Origin: Schizochytrium sp. TIO01 | Lineage: Eukaryota; Sar; Bigyra; Thraustochytrida; Thraustochytriidae | Direction of reading: 5' to 3' | Assembly: GCA_004764695.1 (NCBI GenBank) | Contig: SMSO01000034.1 | Location: 1,720,001 to 1,784,000 of the forward strand | DNA length: 64,000 bases | Part shown: positions 32,471 through 45,000 of the stretch, in pieces | Layout of the letters: each line of letters opens with the position of its first letter | Position numbering within the stretch: position 1 is the stretch's first letter | The notes under the pieces: generated by a model | What the model was told of the DNA's origin: nothing | Database searches by the model: none | The model's input: the letters and a program-made list of their open reading frames with translations, nothing else | Made by a program: the position numbers and the translations under genes

Positions 32471-35400
32471 ATGGAATTCTCTAGAGATGATGCCTTTGGG
32501 TTGGGAGGTATAGCAGTAGCTATGCGGCAGCTAGTACCTACCTGCCTCTTTCGTTTTTTGGTGAACGATTGATTCTCCTTTTGCTGCAATTGTTATGCTG
32601 TTTCGCTTTTCCTTCCTGGGATTCAGTTCCCTCTGTTAGCTGCTCGCAAGCGCGCAGAAACTGCCTTACTCGTACCTATCATCGTCTCCGCAGCTTCTCA
32701 TGGCGCTCGTAGACGAAGAGGGAGAAGCAGGAGAAGCTGTTGTTTTGGCAGGAAACTGAAGAAATGAACAGAATCAGAGCGAAGAGTGAATGATGAAGAT
32801 GTGAACAATATCAAGAGAGAATGAAGATTTAGTTTAGAAAATGAGACAGAACCCAATAAAAGAAAGAAAGATAAAAAGAAAAAAAAAATCACCTCAAGAG
32901 CCAAACGTGACGCTTTTCAAGCCACGCGCAGATATCGTAGAGGCGAAAACATGGCGGAAGCTGCGACCGCAGAATCGCAAACTTGGAAAGGAGACTTCGA
33001 GTGGTGTCCAACTTGACAAAGAAGAACAAAAATAGCCATACTCTTCTTCTGCTTCTTCTTCCTGTTACAGTTTATTATTTAGGCATTCTGTGAATGAATT
33101 TAATTTCATCTCATTTCTCTTTGTTGTTGTTGTTGTTGTTGCCTTTCAAAGTTTTTTCATCCTGATTCAAAAGAAACGAAACAAGAGAGGAATTGAAAAA
33201 GAAGAGGCAAAGATCAAGGCTGGCCAGTATCTTGCTGGGGAAGGTTACATACAAGATCAGTATGAGCGGCTGGCTGGCTGGCTGACTCCGCGATTCGCGC
33301 AGAGCAGAGAGAGTCTGAGGGGGTCGCGGCCGAGGAGCTTCGCGAGCCAGAGCCAGAAGAAGCCGCACCTAAAGACTGCACACAGCTTTGGCCACGCTTA
33401 AACCGCACCGAAGAAGCTGCCATTGCCACAATTCGACTGTCAAGGCTTCTTCTTCTCCATCTTCAAGTTGAGGGATTCTTGGCGTAAGCCGAAGAACCTC
33501 TTAGGTAGCTTTAGTGTTATTGGCTACAGGTCCATCTGTTCCTTTGGTATTTCTGTTCTTTGGAATTGCGCTTCGAAGAACTTTGAGCCTCTTTCAGACA
33601 ATTCGGTCGATCTATACCAATGTGTATCAATTGATCTACCTATGGATGGATGTATTCGAAACTGATTGACTGATCAATTGATTGATTGATGGATTGATCA
33701 GATGCAGGGAATGAAGCAGGAAGAAGCGAGGACGCGAGCAATATGAGATAGTCACTGAGTGACTCGCAGAAAGGAACAAGAACAATGAAAAGAACAAGAA
33801 GATAAGGCGGTCTCGATTCGCGACAGGCTCTCCGATTCCTTCCTGTTTGTAATAGGTAGGTTACTTCCCTCGAGTGCAGGTTTAGCTAGTTCTTCGGGCC
33901 TGCCTTTACAACAACAATAATAATAATAATAAGCCTGGTTGTGGGATACGAGAGAATGGTCTTCGATAGATACTGCCTTGTTTTATAGACTCGGCTGATC
34001 AAAGATTGTGCTATCGTCGTCATCGTCAACGGCCTCTTCGATTTCGTGTGCCGCCCTCGCTGTCTTCAACTTCTTCAGATTCTCTGTCCGAAGTTTTCAC
34101 GATTTTAATGGTATTTTAAAACAAATTTTAAAACTATTCGAGTAGGCATTGTGTTTAGAATTTTTGTGCACTTTCTGAAGAAGAATATGAGAATGACACT
34201 TTTGAAAAACATTTCATTTTTTGTTTGTTTGCTTTATTTTTAAACAGAATATCTAGTTAAAGTTCGTCTGATTGTTACGCTTCACCCCTTAGGAGGTGTC
34301 TAGGCCTAATAAGCAGTGCTTTCATGTTTCTTTATTGTTAAGCTCTTTCTTTTTTTTAAAATCAAATTCAAAGTTTTGAATCTATATCATGTAGGTACCG
34401 AAAGGAAAGAGCAGCGAAACGACAACATCAAAGATGACTTCGAGAGTGGCCGATCGATGGACACAGCCAGGAGATATAAATCCGCCCAGCTTCGCGGCCA
34501 GGCATGCATTCGAGACTCCAAAGACGGGCTGGAGGTGCCGAGAGTCAAGCCGAGTCGAGTTCCGCAGTCGAGGGATTTCTTGTTCTGCTCTTGTTTTCGT
34601 TTCTTTCACGATCTTTGGGAAAACATTCTTTGTGTTTATATATTTATAATTTTAAAAAAATAAAAAAATAAAAAATAAAAAAAACTGTTTTCATAATAAC
34701 TGAAGCTTTTTCCTTTTCCTGAGGGGCTGCTGGCAAAGAAGAGAGATTTTGCGTTGTTGTAATTCTCAGAGCGCAGCGCATGAGGATCGCGGGTTCGGAC
34801 GACGGCCTGCGGCTCGACCAGCAAACCCTCACAGGAAGACGCCGCAGAGGTCGGCGTAGATGCTGAAGATGGATCGCAAAGCTTGCTTGACAAAGGAAGG
34901 AAGAACCCGCGATGGACTGCTTGATCTCTACCCATCGACCGGTCACTGAGCTAGTGACTCAGCTACTCCAAATTACAGCAACGCAACAACGCATATTCGT
35001 AACAGTGCCTCCGCTGGGAGTGAGCAAAACTCCGACTCAGTGCGCCAAACAGCGATAAACTCACTCACTCACTCATATTGATTGGCCAAAGAACCGGGCA
35101 GGTGGCCCGAGGCGTTGAAAACGCTGAGCTGCAGAGAGCAGACGACAAGCGCTGGCCTGGTCCACGGTCTCTGAGTGCACCAAGGCCGGGTTCTCTGTCT
35201 GTGAGAAGAGGGGCAAAAAGGAGGAGGCAGCAGGGAATTCCTTCCTTCGTAGAACCCGCACGAAGGCAGTTCTGCGGATCCTGGCATTCGGAGTTTTCCG
35301 TAAGGTGCTACATAGCGGTGGTAGCACCTTCGCTTCACAAATAGATCCAAGAGTCCAAGAAGCAACAAACCGATGATGGATGCACAAACAAACATTGAGC

Positions 35401-36911
35401 TAACCGTGAGGAGGTGTCGCAGGTACAAATGCACCTACCCTTGGTTTTGTTGTGGAAGGCATATACAAATCTGGGTAGAAGGATGCTGCACAGATCTACG
35501 TATTCGAGAGAGAGGATTGGACTTTGTTTGGCAAGTTGGATCGTGGACCAAGGAGGTTTTGCTGTTTTGTGGGGGGGGTTCTCGGAGTTTTGCCTCTGCT
35601 GTCGTGAACAAAGATGTACCGCGATTGTGATTCAGGCTATAACTGCGCAGAAGAGCATTCATAGTTCTCGCAAGCAGCGCACTTTGGGGGCGAGCTCGCT
35701 TCGCACGATGAACGTACAGTCCCCGCTCGCAACGATATCGAAGAGGAGGTACCGTGGCCGGATAAGTCGATAGATAGATCTCTTGGCCGTCTCAGGATTG
35801 ATCTGATGTGTCCCATCGGCCAGTTCCTTCTTACAGGGAACCCAAGAACCCGTGTAAACTCATTCATTCGTTCCGCTCATTAGATCAGTTATTTATTCAC
35901 TCATGCACTTGAACAGATAAAAAGACGCACGGCACTATAATTGGGAGCTCCGATACCCATTGCGAAGGCATCAACGGCCACGGCCGTAATCGGCGAAGAG
36001 AGGTTGTGCTGGCCTAGCCTCTCGAGAAAGAACCCCCCAATCAGGTTCTCAACTGCATTTGTAATTTCTTTCCTTTCTTTCTTTCTTTCTTTCTTTTCTT
36101 CTCTCGTGTTTTAAATATACTTATTTAAAATTAAAACTTAAAAAATATAAATTTAATTCATTCTAAATTTTATCAGGAAAGTAAAGAAATAAATGAAAAG
36201 CAAACTAAAATTGTTTTTAAATTGAAAAAACAAAAGTTGGTTCCCCTGTGTTTTCAAAAGTTTTCAAAAGGCAAGGCCGTGGATATTTTAAATTTGTTTT
36301 GTTTCTCTTTTCATTTCGCAGTGTTACAAGGTTCACCTTTTATGTGGTGTGGAATACAACGTTCATGAAATAAAATTGGATCTGCAAACACAAAAACGAT
36401 TCATACATTCTGTTGTACTTACGAGATCTTGGAGGAAAGCATTCGCTTATTCTTGGGTCACTTGAATTTAGCGGGTAAGATATAAAGCTTGACACAAATT
36501 GCTAATGAATGAAGATTTGCTTCAGTGCAAGCTATTCACTGCAAGGATCTTGAGGATGTTGATCTGTACAAGACAATCATGTCAGCTATCATTCACGAAG
36601 AAACGCTTCGTTTGATCTCTCTGTATTAAAGAAGCGATAAACTGGGAACTCAACTTGCTCATTAGATCCTCCGCGCAGGTAAATAGTGTTCCTCTTGTTC
36701 GTATCCATATTTCTAGGTTTCAGTCTATGAAATAACCTACCTCCGAGTTGCGCTAAGATTGCATTGTACAATGTTTTCTTTCTTTCTCTCGTTCGGAAAG
36801 TTAAAAGCTGGCCTTGACGAATATAGATAGATCCACGACTTTCTCACAAGCAAGTACTCCAGCCTCCAGCTACTAGTTTAGTATTTAATCTCCACGCCCC
36901 AAACATTAGTA

Positions 36912-36940
36912 GGTACCTACCTACCTACCTACCTACCTAT
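36912..36940. repeat. (CTAC)n microsatellite
   Basis: Six CTAC units; shorter versions of the same motif (TACCTACC/GGTAGGTA) are scattered through the desert, for example at 39550. Confidence 0.9.
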
Positions 36941-38626
36941 ACTTTAAGCCAACACTGTTATTCGTTTTGGATATTATATACGCACATTTTTTTAGTCAAA
37001 AAGATCTCATTCCTTACACCAGCCAGCAGAAAACTAGATCTGCCTCACTTGAACCCTGCCCCGATAGACAGTAGTACATATACCATGAGTCCCCTGGTGA
37101 TCCTCTTTCCAAAAAAACGGGACTCCTGAGAGGTAACCCTGTTCGGTAGTAGCGTAGTAGCTTTAAAATGAAAGATTAAAGATCAAACCGAGAAGCGGAT
37201 TCTTTCTCGAGGAAGCCGAATAACCTAGATCTATAGCTTCCCTAATGACAGCAGCAACTCCTTCGCGGTGAAGAGGAGGTGCAAATAACCATACCCATAC
37301 CTTGGAGATGACCTGCCTCCCACGGTCGATTGTTTTCGTACTTGAATGATGTAAGGCCACCTGAGAAATAAACCTCACCATTATATGCAATTCACACACC
37401 GAAGTTATTCCCCTAACTCTCGTTTGCTTGGCTTGGCTTGGCTTGGCTTTGCTTTGTGTATACCTAAACCCCTGATCCATAAACAAACTCTTGGGCCTCT
37501 CCTTCTTTTTCATCTACACAGGAACATATAGTTTACTCATTCGTTTATTTTTTCACTTGTTCATTTATCTATCAATCTATCCATTATTCATTCATTTATT
37601 CACAATCCCGTTCCACTGCGGCAAAGAACGATAATTATTTAAATAGCAGTACCCAGCACTTGTTTTCCACTTGCAAGATCCTTTTCGCTCCGTGTTCAGC
37701 GCTGGTCTATTTGGATAGGGACAGAACGTAGATGTCTCCTTTGCGACGCAAAGAATTCGAGGATTCCACACGAACAGCAGCGATCAACCAATGCATCAAC
37801 GCCAGGGTCAGAGAGCAGCCTGAGACGACTTTTGAAAGAAGGTCTGACTGATCGTAGACTCTGGTTGTCCGGTGTCCAGGCGTGAGGCTTTGGTGCTTCA
37901 TCGATTCAAGACAGGACAGGACATTGATTCGAGCTTCCGCGCAGGTCGATCGTACCTCCTCCCTCCTCGTCGTGCGACGAAACGAGCTGCTCCCTGGGTG
38001 GCAAGGAATGAAAAACGAAGGATTGGACAACCTCAAGCGACGTTTGCAACTACATAGGTACTACAACCTGACGAGAGAGAGATAATAAAATAAGGTACAA
38101 CACAAACAATCTTTTCAGCAAGTTGGCCAGAAACTCAGAACGAAACAACCTATGTTTTGGGGCTTGTTTGATAGAGTTTGACTGGTTGGCTGTTCTTCTT
38201 TGCTAAGCTCGCCGCCTCGTGGCGAGAGGAGCCCAAAAGCTGCAAGAATGCAGGCCAACCAGGCCATCTCTAGAGATGTAAACACCACAGGTATCTCTGG
38301 CCATTGAAATCAGTCAAGATTATCTACATCCATTCATGGCTGTTCAAGTTGCTCGTAAAATAAATGCTCACCTCTCTGTACTCATGAGATGGCACGATGA
38401 TATACTGTTTGTTCCAGGATAAGAGGGAACCTGCAGGAACTCCAAGCTCAGGCCACGGGCCATACGTTTAAGCCGTAGCTGCAGACGGAGTTGAGACAGT
38501 CCACGCCATGATTCCAGCTTCCTTGCTTTGCTCTGTGGCCCCTTCCAACTCGAAGGAGTTCGATTTCCGCATAACAGATTAGCTTTTCATTGATCACATT
38601 TAGATTTTCACACGAGAACTTTCTCT

Positions 38627-38690
38627 CAATGTTTAATGATGTTTAATGTTTAATGTTTAATGATGTTTAATGTTTAATTTAATTTTAAAA
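38627..38690. repeat. ATGTTTA-type tandem repeat
   Basis: Seven- to ten-base units (AATGTTT, AATGATGTTT) repeated about six times, running into an AT-rich block. Confidence 0.85.
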
Positions 38691-38925
38691 TTATATTAAA
38701 TTGATCAAAGGAGGAATAAACAAAATAAGCAAAGCAAAAATGTCTCATGTTTTTTTTTAATTAAAATACATTCTTATAATTATTACCACCTGCTATTTCT
38801 CTACTTCTACCTATCTTACACAGGTATAACTAACGCTCAGCTTCTCCGCAGCGTTGGAATCATAATGCTGACTTTCAAGGAGAACAGCCGCGCTCGTGAG
38901 CCGTGCCACGCCATGCCATGTCATG

Positions 38926-38981
38926 AATCCATGAATGAATCCATGAATGAACGAATGAATGAATGAATGAATGAATGAATG
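38926..38981. repeat. (GAAT)n array
   Basis: Imperfect then perfect GAAT units, preceded by ATCCATGAAT repeats. Confidence 0.9.
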
Positions 38982-39193
38982 GAAGCATCCTCCTCGGCCT
39001 TCTCAGCCCTCTGAGCCTTCTGAGAAGCCAGATCAGCGGCGTGACAAAAACATGGTGAAACTGAGGATTGTCTCATAATTATCTCATGATTATCACCATC
39101 ATTCGGAAGCAGCGGGAGGAAGGGGAACCCGCAAGCAGGGAGAATTCGCGGCTCGCGCGAGCACGCGTGAACACGGCAGTGCCGTGGACCTTA

Positions 39194-39244
39194 TCAATGA
39201 ATCAATGAATCAATGATTAATCAATCAATCAATCAATTGATGAA
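39194..39244. repeat. AATC/AATG tetranucleotide array
   Basis: ATCAATGA then AATCAATC units. Lies about 350 bp upstream of the second GTTT array, as a similar array does for the first. Confidence 0.85.
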
Positions 39245-39589
39245 AGAATTAAGGACTTGAGGACTTGAGGAATCAATTGCATTGATTGACGGATTAATCG
39301 ACGAGTAGGTACAGTATGTGCGAATACTGTGCAGTTTGAGGCAGCCTCCAGCGGCGGATTCTGTGCCCTGGAATCTGCGTGGAAGCGAGGGCAGCAATTT
39401 CGCGCTTGCTCACGCACTCGCTCAGTCAGTTATTGGCTGGTTGGCTGGCTAGCTCAATGGGCTCGAGAGGACTGCCGCGAGGAGGGTGAACTTTGCCGCA
39501 GCTGACTAAGAGAAATGTCAGAGTACGGGGAGCGTTGCAGGAGATTTGTAGGTAGGTAGGTAAATCTTTTGTTCTGGACTATTCATAGC

Positions 39590-39860
39590 GTTTGTTTGTT
39601 TGTTTGTTTGTTTGTTTGTTTGTTTGTTTGTTTATTTATTTGTTTGTTTGTTTGTTTGTTTGTTTGTTTGTTTGTTTGTTTGTTTGTTTGTTTGTTTGTT
39701 TGTTTGTTTGTTTGTTTGTTTGTTTGTTTGTTTGTTTGTTTGTTTGTTTGTTTGTTTGTTTGTTTGTTTGTTTGTTTGTTTGTTTGTTTGTTTGTTTGTT
39801 TGTTTGTTTGTTTGTTTGTTTGTTTGTTTGTATATTTGTTTATATATTTGTTTGTCTGTC
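39590..39860 (+). repeat. Second long (GTTT)n array
   Basis: About 270 bp of GTTT, the same orientation as the first array. It has an ATTT-ATTT interruption near its left end and decays to TATATTT and GTCT units at the right end. Confidence 0.97.
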
Positions 39861-41799
39861 TCTCTGTCTATCTATGTAATTGTTTGGGTTGTTTTCATCA
39901 AACGAAGTGTTATTATTGCTTAATTCTGTATATGTATATGTGTATCTATGTGTATGCTGATGTCAGCAGACAGTCAGTCATTTCTTTGGAAACGGCAAAG
40001 CTGTTTAATTCATGGGCACCAGTTTGGCCATCGCATGATCGAGACATGCTTGAGTCAGCGAAGGAACTCATGGCAATACCCAACCTACCTAAGTGCAGTG
40101 TTGCTCTGTCACTACGGCGGTGCGAGCGAGAGTGTCTCGATGGCATTGCTGAAGTGAAGAATCGATCGCTCAGTTTTCTTGGAAAGTGGAGCGAGTGCCG
40201 TCTGTCTATTACCGTGCGTGCATTGTGACTGCCAAGGTCTTCTTTGTTTCCTTTCCTTCCTCCGATTTGCTGAAGTTGTTCGGCTGCCATTGAAAAGAGA
40301 AGCCAAAGCCAAGGAAGGTGATAGATAGCTAAAGCCAAAGTGGCAGCGTAGGACTTACGTTTGCAATTGAAAGCGGCGTTCAGGCGTTAGTTTGTTCTGG
40401 CCTCATGCCATTTGCTGTGTCTGCAGGCTACAGAAGCTGCGTTGCTGCAAACGAGAGTCGGCGCACGGAGGCTTATTGTGGTGATGAGCAGACTAACTCG
40501 GAGTGGTGCTATTTTTGTTTATCGACTTTCGAGAGACTTACAGACACTTTGGCATCTTCGTCTTTGTCCTTTCACGAGTAGGTGCTGTGATGCACGATCT
40601 GACTGACTGATTGACTGCCTGGATGATGTATATTATATAGTGCCTATCTGCTGAGCCCCAACAGTGATACTGAGAAAGTGAGAACCTACCGCGAAGATCC
40701 GAATTCTGCTGCGAATGTGTTTTTTATTGGTGTGTTTTTCTTGTTCGTTTATTTTTTATTTATTTTTTAAATAAATATGTTTAGATTTTTTTTTTTTTAA
40801 TGAAGACAAAGTGAAAAACCAGGATCCTGTGCTTTTCCTTGGAGGATTTCAGAGAAAGGCTTCAAGTTAACGAGGCGGAGACATGTCTCAGCGCTAGCAT
40901 GATGTCAGGCTCGATGAAGAACAATGCGTGCTCAAGGACCAGATTGTGAAGGGGTGGAGATAGTCTGCTCACAAACGCACGACCCCGAGTCCAACGCTTC
41001 TTCGGCTTACGACGATGACGATTGATTCTTCTCAAACCGTTCCCAGCTACTGCTGCTGATTTGCTTACTGTTGCTTGCTATTTATTGCTTGCTATTGCCA
41101 CTCAAGAAGTGCAGTCGAAAGAACTTTTTTTAATCAATATAAACGAATATGCAAATGATCAGATTTCAAGCTCGATCGATGGAAACCCTGCCATTGAGCA
41201 GAGCAGTGGTGTTGAGATTGCCATGATTTGCAGCAATTGCAGTCGGTCTTGGTCTTCGCAGGCTTTCTGTGGCACCCTCGAGGCCAAAAAGATGCTTCAA
41301 ATTGGCTCCAATTGAGGTGGGTTGCAAGAAACCCGGAAAGATAGATACATACATCGATAGATATATAGATAGACAAATGTGCCTGAGTTGTTGAAATTTT
41401 GTTGAACTTGGATTTATATATAACCCAAGAAAGGAATTGGAATCGACTTAGGACGAACAGGCCAGAGCAGCACTACAATAAAGCTCAGCGGGGCCACGTC
41501 ATTGTAGCAACTCTAAGCTCTAGAGCTGGCCATGAAGTGGTCGTGAAGTCGTGGAACGAACGTTGGCATCGTGGCAGGACAAGTCTCTGTCTGACTGACT
41601 GCATGTCAGTGTTGTTGTTAGAATGCCATCGCTGCCAAGCAAGGATTTGGTGATCCAGGAATCCGAGATTTTCACCACCACGCTATTCGACTGGCTATTA
41701 CAGTGGACTCCACTGGCTAGCGATAGCTAAGCCACTCCTACGCACGACGCAGCCAGCTCGTTCCCTCGCCTTTTTCCCTTTTCTTTTTTCTTTTCTTTT

Positions 41800-41826
41800 C
41801 TCTGCTCTGCTCTGCTCTGCTCTGCT
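41800..41826. repeat. (CTGCT)n pentanucleotide array
   Basis: About five CTGCT units, preceded by TTTTC-type pentamers. Confidence 0.9.
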
Positions 41827-42029
41827 TTTTCGTAGTAGAAAATAAAATTCATTACGTACTATATCTATTTACTCTTTAGGAATACGAGTAGTAGTCGAGT
41901 TCTTTCAGTGCTAAGTATTCTCATTTCGTAGGTCAAATCAAATCCCTCTAAGAGGCGCTACCTAGCTAGCCACGAAGTCATCCTCTTCCTTCTTCTACAG
42001 TAATCAACTTATCACCAATATATCGCGAT

Positions 42030-42064
42030 ATCCTTCCTTCCTTCCTTCCTTCCTTCCTTCCTTC
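42030..42064. repeat. (CCTT)n microsatellite
   Basis: Eight perfect CCTT units. Confidence 0.95.
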
Positions 42065-45000
42065 TGTCACCCTTCGCGGTACACCTAAGTTACAATAGAA
42101 CTGGAGAGAAAGGGAAAATGAAAGAAAGCGGCAAAAGAAGCGATACGGCGTACAGAATATAGGTCCTAGTGGGCGTCATTTACACATTCATTTACTTATT
42201 CACCCTTACAGGCCCTCTTCCGCTCGCCGGGAAGCGAAGAGGAGGATTAATTAATCAGGTATGCTTTCTCGTTGTTAAGGCCTCTTTCCTATGACCTTGT
42301 TCGCCTCCTTCAGGACTTCTCTTGTTGGTTTCCTGTCCTTCAAATGCCGACACATTGAGAACTTGCTTATATCTATACCTATGTTTGTGTCTATCTTGTT
42401 ATACGCCATTCCCAGCCAGCACCTCCAGCCTTAAAGGCGGTCCGGCTTACTATTCTTCTTAGTTGGGCACCATTTCGATGAAAACTCGAGGCAGAAGTTT
42501 AATTCGTTCGCCATTTCACTCCAAATGAACTCGAAAGAGAGCTAGCTGGATGGCTTAACTTCGATTCCGCTTCGTTTTGACTCACTCGAAAGGAAGAATG
42601 CGCGCAAACGATGGAGATGCTTCACAAACCTGGCTGGATCTGAGCACTGTCAGATAACGCAGCACGCAGCACTTCTTTGGATTCTTCGAACATCATCAAT
42701 CTAAACCTGATTCACTATGAATGAGTTCGCAGTGAGTGATTCCCTATTCACGCCATGGTACCGACTGACCCAGAGCAGGCTCCGCGCAAGCTCTATAGTT
42801 AAAGTTAAGTTGAGAGTAGGACCTTCCACCACAGACTCAGGTGCAGAAAGGACGGACCATCCAAGAATTGCCTTTTTAATGAAAATCTGAGTTTTGAGTT
42901 TTCATGACTTCTTCGTTGCTGATTGCATTTTTAAAAACGTCGGTGGCGGTCTCATCAGTGCTTGGGAAACCAATGTACGAGTAGCCTTCCTAGGCAAATC
43001 AAACAGAACACGGCGATGTCTATCCAAATGCAGATAGATTCTGCTTGCTTCATTCGCTCTGCGTTTGTTTCATAATTGATTTGCTCTTCTTGCACGCACT
43101 AGGTAGTAGCTAGCTACTACTATAATGCCAAAGAAGAAGCCTGTATTATTGTTACTTCTGCTACCTATGTTCAATTCTCTGAAGAATGCAAGTCATGAAT
43201 ACGATGCTCGCAAGCGCAGCAGATTAAGTCGTAGCTATGCCTATGAAGTCTGGTTTAGCAGAGCTCTGTTGCATAGTGAGTTGTTCTAGGTTCCAAGGGG
43301 CGTCTTGTTTTTCAAAGAGTACCTACGACCAAGACTGAAAGCTAAAGCTGAAGCTATTTTCAATTAGGACCACCTAAGAAGGTACCTCTCAGGCTACGAG
43401 TAAAGTTTGAGAACGTATAGTAGTAGACTCGACTGTTTCTTTCTATTAGCTAGGTGCATCGTTCAAGTTGAATTGGCCAAGAGATAAGGGTACTTTTGCT
43501 CCAAATTATCTGTCCGTCGCTGTGTCAGCTTGTATGATCGAGCTCAGTGCTTCATTGTCAAGGATTCCAAGACACGAGAGCTTCTGCTGAAAGATAGGCA
43601 AAATACGTTTTCCATTAAGTCAGGGCTTATACCAAACTCATCTTTACATTTTATTTTCGATTCTTCGAGTTATTTTATTATAATTTTTTCTCATTCATGT
43701 TTTTGTTCTTCTTTTTAATTTTATAATCAAAATTAGGCTATGATATTATATAATATTAATTAGAAAACGCATTAAAAAAAACGTTTTTTGATCAAACTGC
43801 TTTTTATTTATTCTTAAATCAAAACATTTTTATTTTTATGTTTAATAGGTAGCACTAGTTAGGGCTATGCTACACCTAGACACAAATGCTTTGGAGGCGT
43901 TATTGAGAGGCAAACAAAGGGGCCATCTTGTTTGTGGGTAGTTTGTTGTTGTTCAGTTAGTTAGTTTAGTTATGTACGACGTCGGATCCACGAAAACGCA
44001 CGTCAGGTGCAGATTTCCCCTCCGCGGATTCTTGGATTAGTTTTGAAAATATCTAATTCCAAGTACCTTTAAATTTTGGGGCCATGATATCCAATGGGCG
44101 TTGACTTTTGCTTTGACTTTTGCCTTTGCTTTGCTTTGCGTTGCTTTAATGAGTGACGATCGCTGACACCAAGAAAGCAGCCCATGCTGCAAGGAGTTGG
44201 TTTAGCTGGTGAGGTGCTTGCCCGTGTGGAAGGCTTCGAGTTCGGGTGAGCGCGTGCAAACTGGAGGTCGAAGTTTGTGATCACATGAATGTTCGATCAT
44301 CGAGAGAGATCGCCGATACTTGTCGCACAGCCAAGCGGAGCTGGCCATTCCATCGTTTATACAAACCCGCGCGGTCGAAAGGAAGTTCTCAAATCAGAGG
44401 ATCGTCCTCAACCCGTCGAAACTTGAAGTCTGTGGGCCTGGAAAACAGCCTCAAACTCGTGCATGTCAAGGCGTCCTCTTTCGTTTGATCCGTACCTTGT
44501 AAGGAATACTGTACGTACCTAGCTAGCAAAGAGGAGGAGTGGAACTCGTCTGCAGTGAAGAGCGCGCAGTTTCTGTCTTTCCTGGCACATCTACCAACAA
44601 ATTGAAGATGTCAATCAGACCTTCGATCGATCGGTTAATCGATCAATCCATCAGCAGATCGACCAATCGTATCCTTGCAAGCTCAATCAACTTGGCCCTT
44701 TACAGCTAGCTTGCACAAAAAATCATGTAACAACCCGAGTCGAAATGTAGCAGTAGATCATACCCCGAAGCAAGCGGCACTCGCTCGTTCGCACACACAC
44801 ATATACAAACTCAAACTCTCTCTCTCACACACACACTCGCAAAGTAAGTCCAACGACGCAAACGAAGGCGACCTTAGAGACGAAGTCCGCGGAATTCGGC
44901 TGCGATGTGACTGAGCTCATTGGATGCGGCTGAGGAGGTAGCCACTAAGGCGGTGCTAGCTCACAGTAGGCAGTCCGAGAATTCTGGATACGGCCATTTG

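Noticed and set aside
32219-32589. Open frames encoding VCLF or NKQT repeats on both strands (also at 39569-40228)
   Set aside because: They are translations of the stop-free (GTTT)n arrays in all frames and not genes.
38555-38575. GAGTTCGATTTCC, resembling a tRNA B box
   Set aside because: The T-arm stem does not pair and there is no A box or cloverleaf upstream.
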